DNA of 32,082 nucleotides from Xylophilus sp. ASV27 (GTDB taxonomy: Bacteria > Pseudomonadota > Gammaproteobacteria > Burkholderiales > Burkholderiaceae_C), in the NCBI RefSeq assembly GCF_016428875.1, contig NZ_JAELTO010000048.1, forward strand, positions 1 to 32,082. Reading direction: 5' to 3'. Both the position numbers and the translations under genes were made by a program. A model generated the notes under the pieces. It was given only the letters and a program-made list of their open reading frames with translations. It searched no databases and was not told the origin of the DNA. Below are positions 16,728 through 24,560 of this stretch, piece by piece. The first letter of the stretch is position 1. The number at the start of each line of letters is the position of its first letter.

Positions 16728-16729
16728 AG

Positions 16730-17815
16730 ATGAAGCGCCTGACCGCTCTCGCTTTCAAGCTCAGGTTGACCTCGGCCGTGCGGGCTGATTTCTACGGCGT
16801 CCTGTCTTCGCTGACCGGCTCCAGTGGGCGCATTCCACTCGGCACCGCTCTGGTGGAAATGGAAGCCGAATTGCGGAAGCAAAAGCACTACCTCGCGCCG
16901 CTGCTGAAAGAGATCGTCACCCGCATGCGAGGGGGCAAGAGGCTATCGGTGCGCTCCGGTACCGAAGGCGTGAAGTCGCTCAAGCTCGGCGACGCGCTCT
17001 TGGGCTTCATGCCCGTCAATGAGGCCATGATGATCAAGGCAGGCGAGGAACGCGGCGACGTCTCCATGGGCCTGAAGCAGGCAGCCAGGATAGCCAAGAG
17101 CCAGGCGGACATTCAGTCCATCGTCCGGTCTGGACTGTTCATGGTATTGCTGTACGCGATGGTCATGGTCGCCATCTATTACTTCTATTCGGCCCAGATC
17201 ATTCCGGAACTGGAGCGCGCCACTCCGCGCGCCAAGTGGCCGCGCAATGCGCAGGTCTTCGCATTTGTCGCCGACCACATCACTGCCTTCAGCGCGGCCC
17301 TGTTCGGGCTGCTGGTGCTTGCGTGGCGCTTGTTCATCGTGGCCAACGCCCGATTGACGGGCGCCGTGCGGGACATTCTTGACGACCACGTCTGGCCCTT
17401 CACGATGAGCCGCAACATGCATTGCTACGCCGTGCTGAGCGGCCTCAGCGGCTTCGTGAAGACGGGGGTGCCGTTCCAAACGGCAATCGACAGCATGGCC
17501 GGAAGTTCAAGCCGGTACATGCAGCACAAGTTCCAGATCGTGCGGCACTCCATCAAGCTCGGCCGACCCGATTACGTATCCCTTCTGTCCAGCCGGCTGT
17601 TTCCAAAAGATCAGGCCTGGATCATCCAGCTGTATGGAAAAACCTCCGATTTCGGAGAGTCGCTGGAGCACATCGCCAACGGGTACATCGACAACTTGCT
17701 CAAGCGCGCCAAGCGCCTGACCGACGTCATCAGCATCGTGGGCGTCATGTGCGTGGCGGCGCTGGTGACCTGGATCTCCAGCACGCTTTACTCGATGCAG
17801 AGTGCCATCCGCTAG
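16730..17815 (+). CDS. pilR: PilR inner-membrane platform protein (T2SS F superfamily)
   Basis: A 361-residue polytopic protein of the GspF/PilC type. Predicted membrane helices lie at about 132-156 (GLFMVLLYAMVMVAIYYFYS), 186-208 and 335-357. The cytoplasmic loops carry the F-domain features: MIKAGEERGDVSMGLKQAA near 102-121, and SDFGESLEHIANGYI near 305-320. It anchors the assembly ATPase and guides pilin subunits out of the inner membrane. Length matches PilR of IncI1 plasmids. It starts 2 nt after pilQ and ends 29 nt before the pilin gene, which has its own strong ribosome site. Confidence 0.9.
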   Translation: MKRLTALAFKLRLTSAVRADFYGVLSSLTGSSGRIPLGTALVEMEAELRKQKHYLAPLLKEIVTRMRGGKRLSVRSGTEGVKSLKLGDALLGFMPVNEAMMIKAGEERGDVSMGLKQAARIAKSQADIQSIVRSGLFMVLLYAMVMVAIYYFYSAQIIPELERATPRAKWPRNAQVFAFVADHITAFSAALFGLLVLAWRLFIVANARLTGAVRDILDDHVWPFTMSRNMHCYAVLSGLSGFVKTGVPFQTAIDSMAGSSSRYMQHKFQIVRHSIKLGRPDYVSLLSSRLFPKDQAWIIQLYGKTSDFGESLEHIANGYIDNLLKRAKRLTDVISIVGVMCVAALVTWISSTLYSMQSAIR

Positions 17816-17844
17816 TTCAGTTAGTTCAACCAAAGGAGTTCTTC

Positions 17845-18414
17845 ATGACCCACTTCCGTTCAATCAAATTCCGCCGCCAGCGCGGCGTCAGCATGATCGA
17901 GGTCGCCGTTTGGAGCGTGATTCTCGGGATCGTGGTGGCCACGGTCATTGGCCTGTTCAATGTGACAAAGAGCGGCTACACCACCGGGGCCGCGGGCGAG
18001 AAAATCATTCTCATGACCAGCGAGATCCAGAAAAACTGGGCGCGCGCCAATGACTATTCGACCGTCGCAGCAGCGGAGGTCAACAAGCTATCGCTGATCA
18101 GGCCGCCGCTGCGCTTTGACGGCACGCAGTTGTACGACTGGGCCGGCAACCCGATGGACCTCAACGGATCGCGCGTGTCGTTCGCGCTCACGGTCGGCGG
18201 AAGCCTCGCACCCCTCAACCAGGATGACTGCGCCACCGTGGTCTCCCGCATCGAGCCGATCGCCATCGCCGTGCGCATCGGCACCAGTGCGGCCGCGGCA
18301 TCCGGCGTGATCTCTGGCGGGAACCTCTACAAGAACGGGAGCCAGATCACACAAGCCGGTCTGACAACGGGCTGCAGTGAACCGAATCCCAAGATCGCGG
18401 CCCAGTTCCGCTGA
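17845..18414 (+). CDS. pilS: PilS type IVb prepilin (major pilin)
   Basis: A 189-residue prepilin with a strong AAAGGAG site 6-7 nt before the ATG, in keeping with high expression. A short basic leader of 14 residues ends RRQRG, followed by VSMIEVAVWSVILGIVVA. Cleavage after G14 leaves Val at +1 and the conserved Glu at +5, then a hydrophobic helix. Two C-terminal Cys (DDCATV and TGCSEP) would close the D-region disulfide loop. It is the main structural subunit. No prepilin peptidase gene is visible in the window, so a chromosomal PilD is probably used. An alternative start of the following gene would overlap its 3' end. Confidence 0.92.
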   Translation: MTHFRSIKFRRQRGVSMIEVAVWSVILGIVVATVIGLFNVTKSGYTTGAAGEKIILMTSEIQKNWARANDYSTVAAAEVNKLSLIRPPLRFDGTQLYDWAGNPMDLNGSRVSFALTVGGSLAPLNQDDCATVVSRIEPIAIAVRIGTSAAAASGVISGGNLYKNGSQITQAGLTTGCSEPNPKIAAQFR

Positions 18415-18463
18415 ACCACTGACTCTTTCGAACACGCATGCGACACATCGCCTGGGCATTGAA

Positions 18464-19465
18464 ATGGATAGCGACGTCAAGAAACTGCTGAGCGAGGTCA
18501 CCGACATTCGGGCGTGCCTCAACAAACCGGACATGAGCCTGCAGTTTCCTGGCCCAGTCCTCCTGCGGCCAGAGTTCAGTTCCTACGCATTGGAGATGGC
18601 CACACGCTTCCAGCAACTTGGTGTCGTGGACGCCACACTGGAGCATGATGGTGTCGTATGGCGCGGCCACCTCGACGGAAGCGTGGTCGACGGGCCATGG
18701 GTGTCCTTCCGGAAGATGCCACCGAAGCCGCCGACACTGGATACCCTGCCCACGCCGCTGCCGGCGGCAATCCATCGGTTCCTCCTGCAGCCAGAGCTTT
18801 GCGAAGGCGGCCTGGTCCTGATCGCGGGCCCGACCGGCGCTGGCAAGACCACAACGGCTTCGGCTGTCGTGGTCTCGCGCCTCATGGCCCTGGGCGGGTT
18901 TGCATCGACCGTGGAACAGCCGCCCGAACAACCACTCAATGGGTGGCATCGTGGGCCCAGCAGGGCTGGCTACTGCTCCCAGGCCTGGGTGAAGATGGTG
19001 GGTGATAGCCCATGGGCCGATGCACTCTCCGGTGTGCTGCGATCGCAGTCAGCGGGCACCGCGAACATGCTCTTCGTGGGCGAGATCCGCGAGGACGAGG
19101 CCGCGCGGGTGGCGCTGCAGGCCGCGGGCAATGGCTTCCTCGTGATATGCACCTCGTTTGCCACCGATCTGGTCTCCGCGGTCCAGTCCTTCGGCAGGAG
19201 ACTCGACGCGAGCCAACAGGAGATGTACTCGCTGCTCCTGCGCGGGGTCGTGTTCCAGAAGCTGGCCGGCAAGCTCCTCACCGCGAAGCTGCTCGAAGCG
19301 ACCTTGCCGGTCCAACAGTCGATCGCGTTGCAGAAGTACGCCAGCCTGGAGGGGGAAGCCCAGCGCCAGGCCAATGAGCGCTTCAGCAGCCTGCGTAGCC
19401 AGGAAGGCCATCCCGCACCTGGTTGGAATCCCCCGCGGGTGCCCCTGCGCGATCTTGCGGAGTAA
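18464..19465 (+). CDS. Divergent PilT-like pilus ATPase lacking a normal His box
   Basis: I start at ATG 18464, giving 333 residues. An in-frame ATG at 18377 would overlap pilS by 38 nt and add 29 residues. Walker A is intact (GPTGAGKTT, 122-130) and Walker B reads MLFVGEIRED (about 202-211). The Asp box is altered (STVEQPPE instead of I-E-D-P-x-E) and the His box has lost its histidines (GNGFLVICTSFAT where GHLVxxTLHT is expected). The fold is clearly a hexameric secretion ATPase of the PilT/PilU class, but hydrolysis or coupling may differ. It may be an accessory or regulatory ATPase. It corresponds in position to the ATPase placed after the pilin gene in PAPI-1-type clusters. The next gene starts 5 nt downstream. 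Confidence 0.78.
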   Translation: MDSDVKKLLSEVTDIRACLNKPDMSLQFPGPVLLRPEFSSYALEMATRFQQLGVVDATLEHDGVVWRGHLDGSVVDGPWVSFRKMPPKPPTLDTLPTPLPAAIHRFLLQPELCEGGLVLIAGPTGAGKTTTASAVVVSRLMALGGFASTVEQPPEQPLNGWHRGPSRAGYCSQAWVKMVGDSPWADALSGVLRSQSAGTANMLFVGEIREDEAARVALQAAGNGFLVICTSFATDLVSAVQSFGRRLDASQQEMYSLLLRGVVFQKLAGKLLTAKLLEATLPVQQSIALQKYASLEGEAQRQANERFSSLRSQEGHPAPGWNPPRVPLRDLAE

Positions 19466-19470
19466 GCGCC

Positions 19471-19911
19471 ATGTGGCTCCTCATCCCCGTCATCCTCGTA
19501 GCGTATCTGCTTACGGCGTATCTCGACAGCCGGGGCGACTCGGGAGCGGCCGAGATCCGCGTCAGGGCAAGCGAGGAGCTCAGGCACTACAAGGCTTTTA
19601 TGGCTGCGGCGGACCTCTACTTCAAAAGCCATGACGCTCCATCGGTGCGCACGCGCTACGGCTGGCAGGACATCAGGCTCTCGGCTCCGCCAGGCCTGCA
19701 GGGCGCCTCGATGCGTCCCGATTGGTACGCAGTGCGCGCCCCGGATGGCACCTGGGCGGCCTGCACGCAACTGGGAGAAGAAGCAGTGGCCAGAGCGGCG
19801 ATGTTGTTTCCGACGGATGTCCCGGGACAGACGCTCAAGCGCGTGGCCGACGTGCTGGTGATTGGCGCAGATGACGCTGCAGCGGCCGCCGCAGCCGACC
19901 TGTGCAAGTAA
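19471..19911 (+). CDS. pilM: PilM-like type IVb pilus protein
   Basis: A 146-residue protein. Residues about 1-17 form an N-terminal membrane anchor (MWLLIPVILVAYLLTAYL). The rest is periplasmic: HYKAFMAAADLYFKSHD, then an IRLSAPPGLQGASMRPDWYA stretch. Size and layout match PilM of IncI-type thin pili (about 145 residues), whose exact role in assembly is unclear. It begins 5 nt after the divergent ATPase gene and precedes the 38-residue microprotein and the PilV-like pilin. Its Ala-rich end (AAAAAAADLCK) is probably disordered. Confidence 0.72.
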   Translation: MWLLIPVILVAYLLTAYLDSRGDSGAAEIRVRASEELRHYKAFMAAADLYFKSHDAPSVRTRYGWQDIRLSAPPGLQGASMRPDWYAVRAPDGTWAACTQLGEEAVARAAMLFPTDVPGQTLKRVADVLVIGADDAAAAAAADLCK

Positions 19912-19920
19912 GGAAGGAAC

Positions 19921-20037
19921 ATGGAACTTGCACACTGCATCGAATGCGGCTGCCACGACCTGGCGGCGTGTCCAGAAGCCATGGCGCGCTGGAACTCCGG
20001 TAATCGGCACATGGCTGTGCCTGTCGGGCAGCACTGA
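19921..20037 (+). CDS. 38-residue Cys-rich microprotein inside the pilus operon
   Basis: An ATG at 19921 is preceded by a very strong ribosome site (AAGGAAGGAAC, overlapping the pilM stop region) and opens a 38-codon frame ending at TGA 20035-20037. Residues 5-17 read HCIECGCHDLAAC, a C-x2-C-G-C-x5-C cluster that resembles the zinc-binding motif of small C-x-x-C-G-C-T-D proteins. It is too short for most gene finders. The frame is on the coding strand, in the only gap of the operon of this size, and ends 20 nt before the pilV-like start. It may bind zinc or form disulfides. Function unknown. Confidence 0.55.
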   Translation: MELAHCIECGCHDLAACPEAMARWNSGNRHMAVPVGQH

Positions 20038-20056
20038 GCGAGGTCAACGCATCGTG

Positions 20057-20767
20057 ATGTCTCGCAAACTCAAGGCCACACAAGGCAGTGCGCTGCTGGA
20101 AATGGCGCTGGCGCTCATTGTCATTGCGCTGGTCTACGTGGCCGCCCTGCCCTGGATGACACGCCAGCAGGATGCCGTCGCTGCCAAGAGCCTGTCGAAC
20201 GACCACACCCAGTTCGCGGCCGCGGCGAGCGCGTACTTCCAGTCCAACCGTGCAGCCTATCTCGCAGCCATGAAGGATGGCACCGGAGCGGACAAGTTGT
20301 GCCTGGTCCGGGTCAATCCCGTCAGTGGTACCGGCGTGCCGACGTACAACGCGAACCTGCACCGCTGCGCCTTCGATGCGAGCTTTCTGAAGTACCAATC
20401 CGCTCTACCCATCACGGCCGGCGCAACGAACAGCTACGGAGAGAAGTGGGTGGCGATCTTCAAAGCAGTCTATGACCGCGATATCCCTCCGAAGCCCACC
20501 GGGGGTGTCGAGATGATGGTTGTCTCCGCAAATCTTGATGGCGGCCCTGCAGCACCTGCAGCCGCGTCTTCCTACGACCGCGCGCTCACCGGGGCCGGCT
20601 TTCTTGAGGGCAATGGTGGAGTGGTCCCGGACGCGGACCGATCAACCTGCGTTGCCTCCCGCGCCGCTGGGAAGTACGAAGCCTGCGGCTCCGGCTGGCG
20701 CGTCAACCTCGCTGATTTCCTGGCAGCCGATGAGCTGACGATGTTCACCAACCGATTGTCCAACTAG
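20057..20767 (+). CDS. PilV-like minor prepilin
   Basis: A 236-residue prepilin-like protein. A GTG at 20054 directly before ATG 20057 could also start it. The leader MSRKLKATQG is cleaved after G10, giving Ser at +1 and Glu at +5 in SALLEMALALIVIALVYVAALPWM. Four Cys lie in the mature part (KLCLVR, HRCAFD, STCVAS, EACGSG), two of them near the C-terminus. In IncI1 systems PilV is a tip pilin whose C-terminus is varied by a shufflon. Here the protein ends at residue 236 with no inverted-repeat array and no Rci recombinase, so no switching is evident. The separate glycine-rich gene at 22041 may supply the tip function. Confidence 0.75.
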   Translation: MSRKLKATQGSALLEMALALIVIALVYVAALPWMTRQQDAVAAKSLSNDHTQFAAAASAYFQSNRAAYLAAMKDGTGADKLCLVRVNPVSGTGVPTYNANLHRCAFDASFLKYQSALPITAGATNSYGEKWVAIFKAVYDRDIPPKPTGGVEMMVVSANLDGGPAAPAAASSYDRALTGAGFLEGNGGVVPDADRSTCVASRAAGKYEACGSGWRVNLADFLAADELTMFTNRLSN

Positions 20768-20769
20768 GG

Positions 20770-22026
20770 ATGGCCATGACCACCAACAAGATCACAGACA
20801 ACGAGGCTTTCGCACGGTTTGTGAACCATGTCTTCAACGAGAAGGATGGATCCCTCTATACCGACGCCTACATCCAGCCGGGCCAGCCAGTGCGCGTGCG
20901 CATTGGCAGCCACCAGTGGGTTGACTTGGAGTACCAGGATCAAGGCAAGCCCGGGCCCGTCGTGTTCACGCCGGCTGACTTCGATGCGCTGCTCACCAAC
21001 ATGTTCACCAGGCTGACGCACCGCGCGGGCGAGCCGACCAAGAAGTGGCAGGACATCCTGTCGCAGGCCAACGGTTGCCTGCACCCCATGATTACCCTTG
21101 CCGCACCATCGCACGACGGCGCGGCCGATACCTCGTTCCGTGTGCGCTCCACGCTCCAGCGCCAGGACATGGGCGCCTATGGCTTGATGCTGCGCTGCCT
21201 CCGACCGGTCCCTGAAACGATCGAGGAGCTCGGCCTTCCGAGCACGCTGCACTCGTTGTGCCAGGCCCGCCACGGCCTGGTGCTGGTCACCGGGCGTACC
21301 GGCGCCGGCAAGAGCACCACCACCGCGGCCTTGATCCATCAGATCAACAAGCTGACGTCCTCCAACATCGTGATCATCGAGGAGCCGATCGAGTTCATCC
21401 ACCGGCCTCTCCGGGCGCGCTTCACCTACCGCGAAGTGGGTGTCGACGTCGACACCTATGCCAACGCTGTCGAGCAGGTGCTGCGCTATGTGCCGGACGT
21501 CATCAGCATCGGCGAGATCCGGGACGCAGAGACGATGCGCGCGGCCGTGCGGGCGGGCGAGTCCGGCCACCTGGTGTTCGGCACCTTGCATGGGGCCAAC
21601 ACTACGGGCGCCATTCGCAAGGCCCTTGGCTACCTCGAAACGCCGGGCGAAAAGCTGTCTTTTGCGAGCAATCTGGTCGGCGTTGTCGCGCAGGCGCTGC
21701 TACCCACGTCGACCGGGAACGGGAAGGCGCTGGCCTATGAGGTGATGGATTTCACGTCCAAGCGCAACGGCACGACCGCCCTTGCAGAAACCGTCGAGAA
21801 GATGCTCTCCTCCAGCAGCGACGGCACAGAGCTCCGCCAGTTCGAGACGGAATTCCTGACATCGTCCAGCAAGCTGGGCCTGGGCAATTCGCCCTTCATC
21901 AATAGCCTGTTTCGCCTGGTCAAGGATGGCAAGGTGGAATCGAAAAATGCGCTGTCGTTGCTGACCGACTCAGCGAGCATGCAGCGCCTGTCTGACCTGG
22001 CCGTTGGCGGTGGTGCGCGCAAATAG
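20770..22026 (+). CDS. pilT: PilT-type pilus retraction ATPase
   Basis: A 418-residue ATPase with complete PilT motifs: Walker A GRTGAGKST (175-183), Asp box IIEEPIEF (202-209), Walker B GEIRDAETM (248-256) and His box GHLVFGTLH (266-274). PilT proteins depolymerise the pilus and pull cells together, which fits mating-pair formation. The first ATG (20770) overlaps nothing. A second in-frame ATG at 20776 is equally possible. The C-terminal 60 residues are Ser-rich then helical. It differs clearly from the divergent ATPase at 18464, so this operon encodes three secretion ATPases: one assembly (PilQ), one degenerate and one retraction type. Confidence 0.9.
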   Translation: MAMTTNKITDNEAFARFVNHVFNEKDGSLYTDAYIQPGQPVRVRIGSHQWVDLEYQDQGKPGPVVFTPADFDALLTNMFTRLTHRAGEPTKKWQDILSQANGCLHPMITLAAPSHDGAADTSFRVRSTLQRQDMGAYGLMLRCLRPVPETIEELGLPSTLHSLCQARHGLVLVTGRTGAGKSTTTAALIHQINKLTSSNIVIIEEPIEFIHRPLRARFTYREVGVDVDTYANAVEQVLRYVPDVISIGEIRDAETMRAAVRAGESGHLVFGTLHGANTTGAIRKALGYLETPGEKLSFASNLVGVVAQALLPTSTGNGKALAYEVMDFTSKRNGTTALAETVEKMLSSSSDGTELRQFETEFLTSSSKLGLGNSPFINSLFRLVKDGKVESKNALSLLTDSASMQRLSDLAVGGGARK

Positions 22027-22040
22027 GAAAGATTTCAACA

Positions 22041-23198
22041 ATGAACCCATCCCTTTATCGCATCGGCACATTGATCTACGTCCTGCTGATTTCTCACCAT
22101 GCACAGGCGCAGCCGATGGTCGTCACCCCAGGGTCCTTGGCCAGCTACACCTATTTCCCGCCAGCAGCTACAACGGGCGGCGGCGGCAGCACTGGTGGAG
22201 GGGAGCAGGATTCCCTACAACGCTGCCTATGGGCGCCAGACACAGGGGACAAGACCGCCCAGGTGTACGACGACTTTGGGTACGACAAGGAAGTGAAGCT
22301 GTACTACCGCATGGTGGGCGGGGACGGTGGTGGGTTCGTCAACGGCGGGGGTGGAGGGTCGTCGGCAATTCTGAAAAATGGCGTACCTGCCGTAGTCGCA
22401 AACGGTGGAGATGGTGGCAGCGCGGCGCAGGAAAAGGCAGGCTTCATTCCCATCAAGAAGGGGGACGTGCTTCGATTCATCACCGGCGGTGGCGGTGGCG
22501 GTGGCTATTGGACCTCGACCATGAGTATCGGTGGCGGCGGTGGCGCCGGGTACTTTGGCGGTGGGGGCGGTGCATCCCACTATGCCTCGGCAGCAAGCAC
22601 CACGACGGGCGTCAATGGCAAAGGGGGCAGCGCCAGTGGCGGCGCCGGCGGCTACGCCGCGGGCATGTTGGCGGGGACCGCCGGTGGATGGCTCGTTGGC
22701 GGCGTCTCGACTTTCGCCAGCGGGTCCTCGGCACCCGTGGGGAGCTTCAATGACGTCTATGGCACCAGTTTTTCCAACTACATGGGCTGGTATGACACGC
22801 AGGTGACATTTGATCCCGGCGCACTTCGTTGGCCTGCGACAGGGGTAAGACAAGGTAGCCCGATGGGTGACCCCGGCTGGTTCCGCGTCATCGCCGGTAG
22901 CGGCGGCGCGCTAGGCAACGGCGGAGGCGGGACGTTCGAGACGTGGGGATACGCTGGTATCGTCAGCACCAGTTGGCCGGATCTAGGTATTTATGCCCGC
23001 AGCCCGTGTTCTTACAACTGCTCAGGCAAACTCGTCGGCGCGCAACTCGCCTCATATCCGCGCCACACGGAAGAGATGAAGCTCACGAGGCAGATTTTCA
23101 CAAACCAGAGCGAGCTACGTTACCAGTTTCCGGGCGCTTCTCTTGGCGGCCAAATCATCACGATGTACCAGGCGCCGACCTGTGGTTTTCTGAAATAG
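22041..23198 (+). CDS. Glycine-rich secreted protein, candidate pilus tip adhesin
   Basis: A 385-residue protein with a signal peptide (about 1-24, ending HHAQAQ). Residues about 45-60 and 90-290 are very rich in glycine, with runs of GGGGG alternating with short Ser/Ala/Tyr blocks, like the glycine-rich sandwich regions of phage and pilus tip adhesins. The C-terminal 90 residues are not repetitive and hold two close Cys (SPCSYNCSG) and a final CGFLK. It is the last gene of the pilus operon, 14 nt after pilT. Such proteins usually bind a recipient surface. I infer a tip or surface adhesin role from sequence character and position only. No homologue is recognised. Confidence 0.6.
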   Translation: MNPSLYRIGTLIYVLLISHHAQAQPMVVTPGSLASYTYFPPAATTGGGGSTGGGEQDSLQRCLWAPDTGDKTAQVYDDFGYDKEVKLYYRMVGGDGGGFVNGGGGGSSAILKNGVPAVVANGGDGGSAAQEKAGFIPIKKGDVLRFITGGGGGGGYWTSTMSIGGGGGAGYFGGGGGASHYASAASTTTGVNGKGGSASGGAGGYAAGMLAGTAGGWLVGGVSTFASGSSAPVGSFNDVYGTSFSNYMGWYDTQVTFDPGALRWPATGVRQGSPMGDPGWFRVIAGSGGALGNGGGGTFETWGYAGIVSTSWPDLGIYARSPCSYNCSGKLVGAQLASYPRHTEEMKLTRQIFTNQSELRYQFPGASLGGQIITMYQAPTCGFLK

Positions 23199-23251
23199 CG
23201 TCAGTCCCGCGAAATCAGATTCCTGCAACCCCTCGAACACCGCTGGCCGCC

Positions 23252-23560
23252 TCAAGCATGATCGGGAAGACCGTTCTTTCGACCGCGCCACAGCGCAGCA
23301 ATGGCATCCATGCGAAGTGCATCACTTGCGAGCTCGACGCGCTCCTCTTCGCCGCAAGGGTCCCAATGCGCCTTCACATCGGCTGTCCACGAGCCGTTCA
23401 GCGCTTCATCGAAGCCACCCAGGCACACGAAGCCGTTCGGCGCGGTGGAGCTCTGCGCGCATCGCCTCAGCAAGAAGCCCGGCGCCACCGCATCCTGGTA
23501 GTCCGGGTGGAGTTCGACATAGAACTCGCCGTCATCGAGAATCGTCACGGCATCGGTCAT
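23252..23560 (-). CDS. Small acidic protein downstream of mazEF, unknown
   Basis: A 102-residue protein whose ATG at 23560 is preceded by a good AAGGA site about 7 nt upstream. It begins MTDAVTILDDGEFYVELHPDY and is acidic, soluble, with Cys at RRCAQS, FVCLGG and DPCGEE. I do not recognise a family. It follows mazF by 18 nt on the same strand, so it is probably co-transcribed as a third member of the toxin-antitoxin operon. It converges on the end of the pilus operon, with about 50 nt between the stops and no obvious terminator there. Confidence 0.6.
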   Translation of the reverse strand: MTDAVTILDDGEFYVELHPDYQDAVAPGFLLRRCAQSSTAPNGFVCLGGFDEALNGSWTADVKAHWDPCGEEERVELASDALRMDAIAALWRGRKNGLPDHA

Positions 23561-23578
23561 GGTTTTTTCCTTTCTCTG

Positions 23579-23899
23579 TTAAGCAGCAAACACTTCCTGC
23601 AGCGTCACCAGGGTCGTCGTCAAGGTCTTGGACGACACCGCCCCGAGTTTCCTGGCCAGGCGCACTTTGTCGACCGTGCGGAGCTGATCCAGCACGATCT
23701 GCCCCTTGGTGCCAGCGTGCGTTATCGGCACCCGAAACGGAGCGGCAAAGCCCTTCGAGGTCATCGGCGCCACGATCACCGTCCGAAGGTGGTCATTCAG
23801 CTCCGCCGGCGACACCACCACGCAGGGTCGGGACTTCTTGATCTCGCTACCCACGGTCGGGTCGAGGTTCACCAGCCAGATCTCGCCTCGCTTCACCAT
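23579..23899 (-). CDS. MazF/PemK family endoribonuclease toxin
   Basis: A 106-residue toxin. The N-terminus VKRGEIWLVNLDPTVGSEIK and the following SRPCVVVSP carry the MazF/PemK signature, including the conserved catalytic Arg. The APMTSKG segment carries the conserved Thr/Ser of the active site. It cleaves mRNA at short sequences. The start overlaps the antitoxin gene by 7 nt. Order and spacing (antitoxin first) are normal for mazEF. It looks intact. Confidence 0.92.
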   Translation of the reverse strand: MVKRGEIWLVNLDPTVGSEIKKSRPCVVVSPAELNDHLRTVIVAPMTSKGFAAPFRVPITHAGTKGQIVLDQLRTVDKVRLARKLGAVSSKTLTTTLVTLQEVFAA

Positions 23900-24147
23900 T
23901 CGAGCTCCGCGTCGGACTCATTGCCGAAACCGTCCATCAGCGGCACGTCACCGCCCTTCGCTGCCAGCGCGGCCGCAGCAGCGGCCCAGCCCGCGCGCGC
24001 GTGCTTTGCAGGCTTGCTCAGCACGATGTTCCCGTTCTCAACGACGACAGAGGCCGTCACTTGGTCGTCCAGGCCGACCTGGGCCAACAGTGGCTTGGGG
24101 AGCACCACCCCCTTGCTGTTCCCAATGGTGCGAATTGCGATTTCCAT
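23893..24147 (-). CDS. MazE/AbrB-type antitoxin
   Basis: From ATG 24147 (SD AGGAG, 6 nt upstream) this encodes 84 residues. An upstream in-frame start at 24180 is less likely because it lacks such a site. The N-terminus is a SpoVT/AbrB swapped-hairpin DNA-binding domain: IAIRTIGNSKGVVLPKPLLAQVGL. The C-terminal half is Ala-rich then acidic (about 65-84), the typical toxin-neutralising tail. It pairs with MazF downstream and probably represses its own promoter. Confidence 0.9.
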   Translation of the reverse strand: MEIAIRTIGNSKGVVLPKPLLAQVGLDDQVTASVVVENGNIVLSKPAKHARAGWAAAAAALAAKGGDVPLMDGFGNESDAELEW

Positions 24148-24157
24148 GGCGATCTCC

Positions 24158-24167
24158 TGTTGCAACA
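24158..24167 (-). promoter_or_regulatory. Palindrome upstream of mazE
   Basis: TGTTGCAACA is a perfect 10-bp palindrome that begins 11 bp upstream of the mazE ATG, next to its ribosome site. AbrB-fold antitoxins bind such elements, so it may be the autoregulatory operator. A palindrome this short could occur by chance. Confidence 0.35.
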
Positions 24168-24241
24168 ATGTTACCACCAAGCATCGATCATTTCAACTGG
24201 ATGGCTCATTCTGAAGGTGGTGAGACCGCTGCGATGCGACC

Positions 24242-24530
24242 CTAGCCGTTGATAAGCATCGGGATGACGGCGGCAAAAAGCGTTACCACCGCCACCGCGA
24301 GTGCCGCCCCCCGCGACTAAAAGATTCGAGGTGGTGCTCATCCTGGTGTAGTAAAAGCTACGCGCCTTATCAATTTCTCTTGCACGTTCCTGCCAGTCCA
24401 TGCCGTCGGCCATTGGATTCGACTTTATGTAGTTACTAATAAAATAACTTTCAAAAATGGCATGGATATCACTATTCCAACCAGCGACAAAATTCACCAT
24501 CTTTTTTATCAATGTTTGCCTGAAAGACAT
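24242..24530 (-). pseudogene. Tail-anchored membrane protein with a one-base frameshift in a G6 tract
   Basis: Starting at ATG 24530 (GGAGAG site), the frame gives MSFRQTLIKKMVNFVAGWNS and continues for about 76 residues to SNLLVAGG. Staying in this frame leads to an arginine/histidine-rich tail that reads on to 24171 into the mazE promoter and looks unnatural. Shifting by one base at or just after the GGGGGG tract (plus-strand C6 at 24307-24312) gives ALAVAVVTLFAAVIPMLING and a stop at 24242. That is a good C-terminal membrane helix. I infer a protein of about 96 residues, with a charged N-terminal part and a tail anchor, and one extra G now in the gene. It follows the MltR-like gene by 30 nt and is probably its partner. 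Confidence 0.6.
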
Positions 24531-24560
24531 GGCGCTCTCCAGCCAAATTGAAGTCACAGC

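Noticed and set aside
20057-23198. Searched for shufflon inverted repeats after the PilV-like gene
   Set aside because: No repeated inverted segments or recombinase gene found by eye; the Gly-rich repeats are direct and codon-based.
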